From assembly GCF_012952295.1 (NCBI RefSeq), contig NZ_JABBCH010000004.1:1-64000 (forward strand): a DNA stretch of 64,000 nt. The letters are read 5' to 3'. The stretch is from Crystallibacter degradans (GTDB lineage Bacteria; Actinomycetota; Actinomycetes; Actinomycetales; Micrococcaceae). The notes beneath the pieces are model-generated. The model did no database searches, was not told the origin of the DNA, and saw only the letters and a list, made by a program, of their open reading frames with translations. The translations under genes were made by a program, and so were the position numbers. This document shows, piece by piece, positions 28,861-36,930 of the stretch; position 1 is the stretch's first letter, and every line of letters starts with the position of its first letter.

Positions 28861-30051
28861 ATGATGGTCCAGCACAAGCACTTCAAGTCCCGTGTCCGCG
28901 AACGCATGCAGAAGACGGGCGAGAGTTACACGACAGGCCGCCTGCAGCTGCTCAAGGACCTGCCGGCCGAACCGTCCCTGCCGGGCCTGCTGCCCGGTTA
29001 CCCCGCCGGCGCGCCGCTGGTGCAGCGCGACGCAGGGCTGTGGCAGCGCGTCCTGGCCCAGGCCGGGGTCGAAAATCCCGCCACGGGCACACCCTTTACC
29101 GAAGCGGTGCTCTCCGGACTGGCCGGCGGCATCGGTTTCATGGTGTTCACCTTCGAATACGAACAAATTACGACGGCGACGATTGTCACCCGCTTCCATC
29201 CCGGTCCCTACGTGGGCAACCTGCTGAACCGCTGTGGAGCGGTTGTGGAGGAGAAGTCCACCACCAGCACCAATGCAGCCCAGGACAATCTGGACGCCGC
29301 GCTGGAGGCCGGCCGCGCCGTCGTCGTTAGGGTTACCCAGGGTGCCTTGCCCTGGTACCACTCGGATGCTCCGGAGCACAGTGACTCCGTGGATGTGGTG
29401 GTGGCCGGCAAGGCCAACGGCGAATACCTGATTGACGACGGCGGCCGGCAGCTGCACGGGGCAACGGCGGCCGAGCTGGCAGGCGCGCGCGGCAAACGCA
29501 AGAAGGACAAGCACTGGCAGGCTTCGGTGGTCGATCCCGGCGAGACTACCGTGGACCAGCTGCGCCAGAGCGTCCTGGAGGCGGTGGCGGAAACGGCCGG
29601 CGTGCTGCTGGGTACGGTCCCGCCGGCCGTCGTCCCCGCGCGCGTGGCGAAAAATTTCGGGCTGGCCGGGATGCAGACCTGGACGGCGCGGCTGCGCGAT
29701 ACCAGGACCAAGAAAGGCTGGCCGGCCATGTTCGCCGACGAGCAGCGCCTGCGGTTCGGACTGGAACGGATCAAGGAGTGCCTGGCGGGAACCGTCTGGG
29801 GAGGGCCGGCTGCGCTGCGGCCGCTCTACGCCCGGTTCCTGACCGAGGCGGCAGCGTTGGAGGGCCTGGACCGGCTGCTGCAGCCGGCCCAGCAGTACGC
29901 TGCCGTCGGCGAGCGGTGGCAGCAGCTGGCCGACGCCGTCGATCCACAGTGTCCTGCAGAAGAGCGGACCGCGCACTTCGCAGCTCTGGCGGACCGGATG
30001 GAGGACATGCAGGCGGCGGAGGAGGCCGCGGCGAAGTCCTTGTCAGGGTGA
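28861..30051 (+). CDS. BtrH-like protein with N-terminal basic motif
   Basis: 396 residues. The first 35 residues hold KSRVRERMQKTGESYTTGR, a basic helix motif I associate with various actinobacterial proteins. Residues about 75-220 resemble the BtrH N-terminal domain, a papain-like fold: AVLSGLAGGIGFMVF, RAVVVRVTQGALPWY, DSVDVVVAGKANGEYLIDDG. The C-terminal part is helical, as in the DUF4872 partner domain. BtrH moves an acyl chain from a carrier protein in butirosin synthesis; no such genes are nearby, and the usual Cys is not obvious at the N-terminus, so the function is open. Start ATG 28861 follows AAAGAG. It sits between guaB and guaB3. Confidence 0.6.
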   Translation: MMVQHKHFKSRVRERMQKTGESYTTGRLQLLKDLPAEPSLPGLLPGYPAGAPLVQRDAGLWQRVLAQAGVENPATGTPFTEAVLSGLAGGIGFMVFTFEYEQITTATIVTRFHPGPYVGNLLNRCGAVVEEKSTTSTNAAQDNLDAALEAGRAVVVRVTQGALPWYHSDAPEHSDSVDVVVAGKANGEYLIDDGGRQLHGATAAELAGARGKRKKDKHWQASVVDPGETTVDQLRQSVLEAVAETAGVLLGTVPPAVVPARVAKNFGLAGMQTWTARLRDTRTKKGWPAMFADEQRLRFGLERIKECLAGTVWGGPAALRPLYARFLTEAAALEGLDRLLQPAQQYAAVGERWQQLADAVDPQCPAEERTAHFAALADRMEDMQAAEEAAAKSLSG

Positions 30052-30067
30052 GCTGCCCGCATTTGAG

Positions 30068-30084
30068 GGCCGGCAGCGCCGGCC
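30068..30084 (+). terminator. Short GC-rich hairpin after the BtrH-like gene
   Basis: GGCCGGC, AGC, GCCGGCC: a perfect 7-bp stem with a 3-nt loop, 16 nt after the stop codon. There is no T run, so terminator function is tentative. Confidence 0.35.
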
Positions 30085-30144
30085 AGCGCCGGACCCGGCT
30101 GTCCACAGTCCGCGTCCCGGCCCGGCGTGCGCGCCGTGGTGGGA

Positions 30145-30150
30145 TAACCT
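30145..30150 (+). promoter_or_regulatory. -10 element for leaderless guaB3
   Basis: TAACCT ends 6 nt before the GTG start at 30157 and no ribosome-binding site is present. No clear -35 is seen. Confidence 0.45.
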
Positions 30151-30156
30151 AGAGCC

Positions 30157-31296
30157 GTGACTTACGAGATTGAGATTGGCCGTGGCAAGCGTGGGCGCAG
30201 AGCCTACTCCCTGGATGATGTAGCGATTGTTCCCTCGCGGCGCACGCGTGATCCCCAGGACGTCTCCGTCAGCTGGCAGATCGATGCGTACCAGTTCGAG
30301 ATGCCGGTGATCGCGGCCCCGATGGACTCGGTCATGTCCCCGGCCACGGCCATCGCGGTCGGCAGGCTGGGCGGCCTGGGCGTGCTCAACCTCGAAGGTT
30401 TGTGGACCCGTTACGAAGACCCGCAGCCGATGCTCGATGAGATCTCCGCGCTGAGCGAGGAGAGCTTCAGCCCCGCCGCCACCAAGCGGATGCAGGAGAT
30501 CTACGAGGCTCCGATCCAGGCGGACCTGATCACCTCGCGCCTGGCCGAGATCCGCGAAGCCGGTGTGACGGTGGCCGGCTCCCTGACGCCGCAGCGCACC
30601 CAGGAGTTCTACAAGACCGTGCTCGCCGCTGGCGTAGACATTTTCGTGATCCGCGGCACCACGGTTTCCGCCGAACACGTTTCCCGGGAGCACGAGCCGC
30701 TGAACCTCAAGCAGTTCATCTACGAGCTGGACGTTCCCGTGATCGTCGGCGGCGCCGCGGGCTACACCCCGGCCCTGCACCTGATGCGCACCGGTGCAGC
30801 CGGTGTGCTGGTGGGCTTCGGCGGCGGCGCAACAACGACGACGCGGCGCGCGCTGGGCATCCATTCGCCCCTCGCCTCAGCGATCTCCGATGTGGCCGGG
30901 GCACGCCGCGACTACATGGACGAGTCCGGCGGCCGCTATGTCCACGTCATTGCCGACGGCGGGCTGGGCACCAGCGGGGACATCGTCAAGGCCATTGCCA
31001 TGGGCGCGGATGCCGTCATGCTCGGCGCCGCACTGGCCCGCGCAGAGGAGGCTCCGGGCCGCGGCTGGCATTGGGGCCAGGAAGCCCACCACCACGAGCT
31101 GCCGCGCGGGGACCGGGTCAGGATCGGCACGGTCGGACCGCTGGCCGAGGTGCTCTACGGGCCCTCACACCACACCAACGGCACGTCCAACCTGGTGGGC
31201 GCGCTGCGCCGGTCCATGGCCACTACGGGCTACTCGGACCTGAAGGAGTTCCAGCGGTGCGAGGTAGTCCTCTCGCCGTACATATCCAACGAGTGA
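30157..31296 (+). CDS. guaB3: GuaB3 family IMP-dehydrogenase-related protein
   Basis: 379 residues, shorter than GuaB because the CBS domains are missing. GRRAYSLDDVAIVPSRRTRDP, MPVIAAPMDSVMSP and VGGAAGYTPALHLMRTGAAGVLVGFGGGA are GuaB3 features. The Cys loop of GuaB (GSICTTR) is replaced, so classical IMPDH chemistry is doubtful; the family's role in purine balance is still being worked out. It follows guaB and the BtrH-like gene and precedes glpD. Confidence 0.9.
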   Translation: MTYEIEIGRGKRGRRAYSLDDVAIVPSRRTRDPQDVSVSWQIDAYQFEMPVIAAPMDSVMSPATAIAVGRLGGLGVLNLEGLWTRYEDPQPMLDEISALSEESFSPAATKRMQEIYEAPIQADLITSRLAEIREAGVTVAGSLTPQRTQEFYKTVLAAGVDIFVIRGTTVSAEHVSREHEPLNLKQFIYELDVPVIVGGAAGYTPALHLMRTGAAGVLVGFGGGATTTTRRALGIHSPLASAISDVAGARRDYMDESGGRYVHVIADGGLGTSGDIVKAIAMGADAVMLGAALARAEEAPGRGWHWGQEAHHHELPRGDRVRIGTVGPLAEVLYGPSHHTNGTSNLVGALRRSMATTGYSDLKEFQRCEVVLSPYISNE

Positions 31297-31324
31297 TCCG
31301 CCGATGCCGGGAGGCTGACTAAGT

Positions 31325-33049
31325 ATGAGTTCCGGAGCCATGAGTCCTGAAAGCCGTGAGGAGGCCCTGGCCGCCCTGCGGGCCACGCAGGAGCACGACC
31401 GGGAACTGGACATACTGATAGTCGGCGGGGGAGTGGTCGGCGCCGGCGCTGCACTGGACGCCGTCACCCGCGGCCTCGACGTCGGCATCGTGGAAGCCCG
31501 GGACTGGTCGTCCGGCACGTCCTCCCGGTCCTCCAAGCTCATCCACGGCGGGCTGCGCTACCTGGAGATGCTGGACTTTGCCCTGGTCCGTGAAGCCCTG
31601 CAGGAACGCGGCCTGCTGCTGCAGCGCATCGCGCCGCATCTGGTCCGCCCGGTGCCTTTCCTCTATCCGCTGACCAAACGGTTCGTCGAGCGTCCCTACG
31701 TGGGCGCCGGCGTCGCGCTTTATGATGCATTGTCGGTGGCCAGCGGGCACGGCCGCGGAATGCCGTTCCACAAGCACCTGTCGCGGCATGGCACCTTGCG
31801 CGCGGCTCCGAGCCTGAAGAAGGACGTCTTCGTTGGCTCCATCCGCTACTACGACGCACAGGTCGACGACGCGCGGTTCGTGGTCAACCTGGTCCGGACG
31901 GCGGCGGAGTACGGGGCGCATGCCGCCAACCGGCTGAAAGTCATCAACTTCCTGCGCGAGGGCGAACGCGTGGTCGGAGCGCGCGTCCGCAACCAGGAAG
32001 ACGGCACCGAGTTCGACATCCGGGCCAAACAGGTGGTCAATGCCACCGGAGTCTGGACCGACGAAACCCAAGCCATGGTCACCGAGCGCGGCCAGCTGAA
32101 AGTGCGGGCCTCAAAGGGGATCCACCTGGTGGTGCCCCGGGACCGCTTCCAGTCCACCGTGGGGCTGATCCTGCGGACCGAAAAGTCCGTGCTGTTCGTC
32201 ATCCCCTGGGGCCGGCATTGGATCATCGGCACCACGGATACGGGCTGGGACCTGGACAAGGCACACCCGTCGGCGTCGTCCAAGGACATCGACTATTTGC
32301 TCGAGCACGTGAACCAGGTGCTCAGCCGCCCCCTGACCCGCGAAGACGTGGAAGGCGTATACGCCGGACTGCGGCCGCTGCTGGCTGGCGAAAACGACGA
32401 CACGGCAAAGCTCTCGCGCGAACACGTTGTCGCCCATCCCGTTCCCGGGCTGGTAGTGGTGGCGGGCGGCAAGTACACCACCTACCGGGTCATGGCCAGG
32501 GACGCGGTGGACGAAGCCGCGCGTGCCTTGGACGAGCGTGTGCCGCCGAGCTGCACGGAGATTGTTCCGCTGCTCGGAGCCTCCGGGTTCAAGGCGAAGT
32601 GGAACAAGCGCAGCCGCATGGCCGACCGTGCGGGGATCCATGTGGCACGGGTGGAGCACCTGCTCAACCGCTACGGCTCCATGACGGATGAAGTGCTGGA
32701 CATCATCACAGGCAGTCCCGAACTGGCGGAGCCGCTGCCGGGCGCGGATGACTATTTGCAGGCAGAAATCGTCTACGCCACCACGCATGAGGGTGCCCGC
32801 CACATCGATGACGTGCTCACCAGGCGTACCCGGATCTCCATTGAGGCCTGGGACCGCGGTATCTCCGCCGCCCCCGTAGTAGCGGCCCTCATGGCGCCGC
32901 TGCTGCACTGGAGCGACGAGCAGGAAGCGCGGGAAGTCAAGCACTACCTTGCCAGAGTGGAAGCCGAGCGGCTCAGCCAGGAACAGCCGGACGATATCTC
33001 GGCCGACAGCGCGCGCATGGGTGTGGACGACATTGTCCCGCTCAGCTGA
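31325..33049 (+). CDS. glpD: Glycerol-3-phosphate dehydrogenase, FAD-dependent
   Basis: 574 residues. LDILIVGGGVVGAGAALDAVTRG is the FAD-binding motif near residue 27, and SSRSSKLIHGGLRYLE the family signature. VVVAGGKYTTYRVMARDAV near 380 closes the FAD domain. The last 130 residues are the helical cap domain. It oxidises glycerol-3-phosphate to dihydroxyacetone phosphate and passes electrons to menaquinone. ATG 31325 follows GGAGGCTGACTAAGT. No glpF or glpK is nearby. Confidence 0.95.
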   Translation: MSSGAMSPESREEALAALRATQEHDRELDILIVGGGVVGAGAALDAVTRGLDVGIVEARDWSSGTSSRSSKLIHGGLRYLEMLDFALVREALQERGLLLQRIAPHLVRPVPFLYPLTKRFVERPYVGAGVALYDALSVASGHGRGMPFHKHLSRHGTLRAAPSLKKDVFVGSIRYYDAQVDDARFVVNLVRTAAEYGAHAANRLKVINFLREGERVVGARVRNQEDGTEFDIRAKQVVNATGVWTDETQAMVTERGQLKVRASKGIHLVVPRDRFQSTVGLILRTEKSVLFVIPWGRHWIIGTTDTGWDLDKAHPSASSKDIDYLLEHVNQVLSRPLTREDVEGVYAGLRPLLAGENDDTAKLSREHVVAHPVPGLVVVAGGKYTTYRVMARDAVDEAARALDERVPPSCTEIVPLLGASGFKAKWNKRSRMADRAGIHVARVEHLLNRYGSMTDEVLDIITGSPELAEPLPGADDYLQAEIVYATTHEGARHIDDVLTRRTRISIEAWDRGISAAPVVAALMAPLLHWSDEQEAREVKHYLARVEAERLSQEQPDDISADSARMGVDDIVPLS

Positions 33050-33081
33050 GGGACCGGCAGTGTGCACGGATGGAGGCACAG

Positions 33082-33558
33082 ATGCCGATGACTGAACTCG
33101 AACTGACCACGCCGGCCCTGGTGCTGCTGGACCTGGTGGCGGCGGACAAGCAGGACGCCGCCGCGCAGCTCGCCGGAACACTGCATGCAGCCGGCCGTAT
33201 CTCGGATCTGGACGGTTTTCTGGCACAGGTCAATGCCCGGGAACACCAGTTGGCCACCGGGCTGCCCGGCGGCGTGGGCCTGCCGCACGCGCGCAGCGAG
33301 TTCGTGCAGCACACCTCCATCGCCGTGGGGGTGACGAAATTCGGCCACAGCCTCGATTTCGGTGCCGTGGACGGACCAGCCAACCTCGTGCTGCTGATGG
33401 CAACGCCGGCCGCCTCGTTTTCGGAGCACCTGGAGGTGCTGGCCACACTGGCGCGGTCCCTGATGAAAGAGAACTTCCGTGAGTCGCTGCGCCGGGCCTA
33501 TGACCAGGGCGTGATTGCCGAGCTGATCAACTCCACGATCGACTTCTCCGATTCCTGA
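33082..33558 (+). CDS. PTS EIIA domain protein, fructose type
   Basis: 158 residues. LATGLPGGVGLPHARSEFV holds the phospho-accepting His, and the rest fits PTS_EIIA_2. EIIA takes a phosphate from HPr. No EIIB or EIIC gene is close by, so this may serve a permease elsewhere or act as a regulator. I chose ATG 33082 because GGAGG lies 5 nt upstream; ATG 33070 is an alternative. It is 32 nt after glpD and probably in the same operon. Confidence 0.85.
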   Translation: MPMTELELTTPALVLLDLVAADKQDAAAQLAGTLHAAGRISDLDGFLAQVNAREHQLATGLPGGVGLPHARSEFVQHTSIAVGVTKFGHSLDFGAVDGPANLVLLMATPAASFSEHLEVLATLARSLMKENFRESLRRAYDQGVIAELINSTIDFSDS

Positions 33559-33619
33559 GGCATCCCGCCGACGGTGGCGAAGAGCCGCGGGCAGATTCGT
33601 TTTCTACAGAGGCACGAAG

Positions 33620-33625
33620 TAGGGT
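33620..33625 (+). promoter_or_regulatory. -10 element for the leaderless SURF1 gene
   Basis: TAGGGT ends 6 nt before GTG 33632, with no ribosome-binding site. Confidence 0.4.
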
Positions 33626-33631
33626 TAATGG

Positions 33632-34468
33632 GTGCTGAAAACTGCCCTGAAGCCCCGCTGGATCGCGGCGTTGGTGCTGGCACTGGTCGTTTCGACAGTC
33701 TTTGTACTCTTGAGCCAGTGGCAGTTTTCTGCATCTCAAAACGAGTCCCCGCCGCCGCCAGGCCAGACCGAAACCGTCCAGCCGCTGATCGAGGTCTTTG
33801 AACCCGGCACTCCGATGCATATGTCCCAGGCCGACCAGATGGTCAGTCTCGACGGCCGGTTCCGTCCGGCGGACCAGGTGCTGGTGCAGACCCGGCTGCA
33901 GGACGGCGAGGAGGGGTACTGGGTAGTCACCGCGTTTACCGTTGACGGTGCTCCCGAACAGAACGGCGAAGAGGTTCTTATCCCCGTAGTCCGCGGTTGG
34001 GTGGCGGATCCGGCGGATGCGACTACTGCACCGGAAGGTCAGGCGTCTGTCGTCGGACGGCTGTTGCCGACCGAAGCGCCGGTCCCGGGGCAGACCCCTC
34101 CGGGGGAAGTGTCCACCCTGTCCGTGGCTGAACTGATCAATGTCTGGAATGCCCCGGCGTATCCAGGCTTTGTGGTCGGCACCGACTTCACCGTGGCGGG
34201 CGAGGATCTTGGCACGGCCACCGCCGGCACCGCCATGGAACCGGTTGTCGTGGACCCGCAGCCGCAGGAGACGCCGGTTAACTGGATGAACATCTTCTAC
34301 GCGGTGGAGTGGGTAGTCTTCGCCGGCTTCGCCATCTTCCTCTGGTGGCGGCTCGTCGCCGACGACTACCGCCGGACGCTCGAGGACGAAGAATTCGCCG
34401 CCGAAGAGGCCCGCTATCTGGCCGGCCTTCAGGGCGGCACCGATAAAAACAACGAGGTAAGCAAGTGA
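33632..34468 (+). CDS. SURF1-family cytochrome oxidase biogenesis protein
   Basis: 278 residues. One membrane segment near the N-terminus (PRWIAALVLALVVSTVFVLLS followed by QWQF) and a second near residue 220 (VEWVVFAGFAIFLWW) flank an extracellular domain, the SURF1 layout; VSLDGRF and VVRGWVADP are typical motifs. SURF1 helps assemble heme-copper oxidases. A charged cytoplasmic tail follows. It overlaps the next gene by 4 nt. Confidence 0.85.
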   Translation: MLKTALKPRWIAALVLALVVSTVFVLLSQWQFSASQNESPPPPGQTETVQPLIEVFEPGTPMHMSQADQMVSLDGRFRPADQVLVQTRLQDGEEGYWVVTAFTVDGAPEQNGEEVLIPVVRGWVADPADATTAPEGQASVVGRLLPTEAPVPGQTPPGEVSTLSVAELINVWNAPAYPGFVVGTDFTVAGEDLGTATAGTAMEPVVVDPQPQETPVNWMNIFYAVEWVVFAGFAIFLWWRLVADDYRRTLEDEEFAAEEARYLAGLQGGTDKNNEVSK

Positions 34469-34974
34469 CAGATAACGTGAACCAGCCGAACCCGGATGCC
34501 CCGCAAGCTCCCGCCAAGGCCCGCCCTGCCAAGCGGCGTTACGGCGGCACGCACGCGCAGATCCGCTCGGCGCTGACGTTCTACAAGGTCACTTCCTACA
34601 TCACCGGCATCATGCTGCTGCTGCTCTGTGCCGAGATGATCCTGCGCTACGGCTTCAACCTGTTCCTCTTCGCCGGAGCCACCAATACGCTCACCGGGGA
34701 GACTTTCGCGCTCGGCCTGGCGCAGGCGGAACCGTCCGTGGTTGAAGGCGTCAATCTCTCCATCGCCGTCCTGATTGCCCACGGCTGGCTGTACGTGCTG
34801 TACCTGATCGCCGATTTCCGCCTGTGGTCCTTGATGCGCTGGCCGTTCACCCGGTTTATCCTGATCGCCTTGGGCGGCGTCATCCCGTTCCTCTCGATCC
34901 TGCTGGAAAAGCGCGTCCACCGGCAGGTGGAAGAAGACCTGGCCGAGCATCCCGAAGCGGCCAAGCGCTACTAA
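34465..34974 (+). CDS. DUF3817 membrane protein
   Basis: 169 residues. A basic, Pro/Ala-rich N-terminus is followed by three membrane segments (TSYITGIMLLLLCAEMILRYG, NLSIAVLIAHGWLYVLYLIADF and FTRFILIALGGVIPFLSILL), which match DUF3817. The function is unknown; the family often lies next to SURF1 or guaA in actinobacteria. Start GTG 34465 overlaps the SURF1 stop. Confidence 0.85.
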   Translation: MTDNVNQPNPDAPQAPAKARPAKRRYGGTHAQIRSALTFYKVTSYITGIMLLLLCAEMILRYGFNLFLFAGATNTLTGETFALGLAQAEPSVVEGVNLSIAVLIAHGWLYVLYLIADFRLWSLMRWPFTRFILIALGGVIPFLSILLEKRVHRQVEEDLAEHPEAAKRY

Positions 34975-35010
34975 GCCATGGTTTAAACCTAAGCGACCAA
35001 AAACCCAAGC

Positions 35011-35041
35011 GGACGACGGCGGTATCCACCCGCCGTCGTCC
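35011..35041 (+). terminator. Intrinsic terminator after the DUF3817 gene
   Basis: A perfect 12-bp stem (GGACGACGGCGG with CCGCCGTCGTCC), 36 nt after the stop, without a T run. The 130 nt from here to guaA contain no other feature besides the guaA -10. Confidence 0.7.
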
Positions 35042-35162
35042 GTTGACGTTAACAGCCGGGACAGCGGGGACCGCCGGGGCCATCGGAACATTCGGATCAG
35101 CCGGAACCGTACGCCCGACGGCGCCGCCTGAGGCCAATGTGCAAGCAGCCGCGCGCGGCGAC

Positions 35163-35168
35163 TATCCT
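35163..35168 (+). promoter_or_regulatory. -10 element for leaderless guaA
   Basis: TATCCT ends 6 nt before GTG 35175; no ribosome-binding site is visible and no good -35. Confidence 0.45.
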
Positions 35169-35174
35169 TAGTGG

Positions 35175-36764
35175 GTGACTAATCCAGCCCCCGCCGCCAC
35201 GGACCACCGGCCCGTACTTGTCGTTGACTACGGGGCCCAGTATGCGCAGCTGATCGCACGCCGCGTACGCGAGGCCAACGTGTATTCCGAAATCGTTCCG
35301 CACACCCACACCACAGAGCAGCTGCTGGCCAAGAACCCGGCCGCAATCATCCTCTCCGGCGGGCCGTCCAGCGTCTACGCCGACGGCGCACCGCGCGTCG
35401 GCGCCGACCTGTTCGAAGCCGGCGTCCCGGTTCTGGGCATCTGTTACGGCTTCCAGGCCATGGCAAACGCCCTCGGCGGCAAGGTCGCCCAGACCGGACT
35501 CCGCGAATACGGTGCCACGGACACCACCACGGTGGGCCAGGCGCGCTCCATTCTCGAAGGTGTGCCCGAAACGCAGAACACCTGGATGAGCCACGGCGAC
35601 TCGGTGCACGAAGCTCCGGAGGGCTTCGAGGTCCTCGCCAGCACGGCCGGCGCCCCGGTGGCCGCCTTCGCGAACGAGGCGAAGGCGCTGTACGGCGTGC
35701 AGTGGCACCCGGAGGTCAAGCACTCGGCCCACGGCCAGCAGGTTCTGGAGAACTTCCTGTTCAAGGGCGCCAAGGTGGAGCCGAACTGGACCACCGGCAA
35801 TATTCTCGAAGAACAGGTCGAGCGCATCCGCGAGCAGGTCGGCACGTCGCGCGTGATCTGCGGACTCTCCGGCGGCGTGGACTCCGCCGTGGCCGCCGCC
35901 CTGGTGCAGCGCGCCGTGGGCGACCAGCTGACCTGTGTGTTCGTGGACCATGGTCTGCTGCGCGAAGGCGAAGCCGAACAGGTGGAGCGGGACTTCGTCG
36001 CCGCCACCGGCGTGAAGCTGTATGTGGCCAACGAGCAGGAGCGCTTCCTGAGCGCGCTGGCCGGTGTCAGTGATCCGGAAACCAAACGCAAGATCATCGG
36101 CCGCGAGTTCATCCGCGCCTTCGAAGAGGCCGAGCGTGCCATCATCGCCGAAGCGGCAGCCGAGGGCGAGAGCATCAAATTCCTGGTCCAGGGCACCCTG
36201 TACCCGGACGTCGTCGAGTCTGGCGGCGGCGAGGGCGCTGCGAACATCAAGAGCCACCACAATGTCGGTGGTCTGCCCGAGGATCTGCAGTTCGAACTGG
36301 TGGAGCCGCTGCGCACACTGTTCAAGGACGAGGTGCGTTCCGTTGGCGCCCAGCTGGGCCTGCCGGCCGAGATCGTGGGCCGCCAGCCGTTCCCCGGTCC
36401 GGGGCTGGGCATCCGCATCGTCGGCGACATCACCGCCGAGCGACTGGAGCTGCTGCGCAAGGCGGACGCGATTGCCCGCGCTGAGCTGACCGCTGCCGGC
36501 CTGGACAACGAAGTCTGGCAGATGCCGGTGGTGCTGCTCGCCGACGTGCGCAGCGTCGGGGTCCAGGGCGACGGCCGCACCTACGGCCACCCGATTGTGC
36601 TCCGCCCCGTCTCCAGCGAGGACGCCATGACCGCTGACTGGTCCCGGCTGCCTTACGACCTGCTGGCGCGGATCTCCAACCGCATCACTAACGAGGTCGA
36701 CGGCGTGAACCGTGTGGTTCTTGATGTCACCAGCAAACCGCCGGGAACCATTGAGTGGGAGTAA
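35175..36764 (+). CDS. guaA: GMP synthase (glutamine-hydrolysing)
   Basis: 529 residues. The N-terminal glutamine amidotransferase has the nucleophile Cys in GICYGFQAM and the His-Glu pair in WHPEVKHS. The synthetase part starts with the PP-loop [16 protein letters not shown] near residue 230. [16 protein letters not shown] and the C-terminal dimerisation domain ending PGTIEWE are typical. It makes GMP from XMP with ATP and glutamine. Confidence 0.97.
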   Translation: MTNPAPAATDHRPVLVVDYGAQYAQLIARRVREANVYSEIVPHTHTTEQLLAKNPAAIILSGGPSSVYADGAPRVGADLFEAGVPVLGICYGFQAMANALGGKVAQTGLREYGATDTTTVGQARSILEGVPETQNTWMSHGDSVHEAPEGFEVLASTAGAPVAAFANEAKALYGVQWHPEVKHSAHGQQVLENFLFKGAKVEPNWTTGNILEEQVERIREQVGTSRVICGLSGGVDSAVAAALVQRAVGDQLTCVFVDHGLLREGEAEQVERDFVAATGVKLYVANEQERFLSALAGVSDPETKRKIIGREFIRAFEEAERAIIAEAAAEGESIKFLVQGTLYPDVVESGGGEGAANIKSHHNVGGLPEDLQFELVEPLRTLFKDEVRSVGAQLGLPAEIVGRQPFPGPGLGIRIVGDITAERLELLRKADAIARAELTAAGLDNEVWQMPVVLLADVRSVGVQGDGRTYGHPIVLRPVSSEDAMTADWSRLPYDLLARISNRITNEVDGVNRVVLDVTSKPPGTIEWE

Positions 36765-36806
36765 CGCCGACGGGTGGCCGCAGCCTCGCAGCAGGTAAAG
36801 CTGTGA

Positions 36807-36833
36807 ACTCCCCGGCAAATTCAGCCGGGGAGT
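36807..36833 (+). terminator. Intrinsic terminator of guaA
   Basis: A 10-bp stem (ACTCCCCGGC with GCCGGGGAGT) with a 7-nt loop, 42 nt after guaA. It separates guaA from the large gene that follows. Confidence 0.75.
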
Positions 36834-36930
36834 GTTGCGGTCACCCGTTTGCCATGTCCTATCCGATAGTTTGAGACACATGCCAATTTGGTCAAGGCTT
36901 GTGCCCGAGAGTGAAGAAAAGAGAGTAGCC

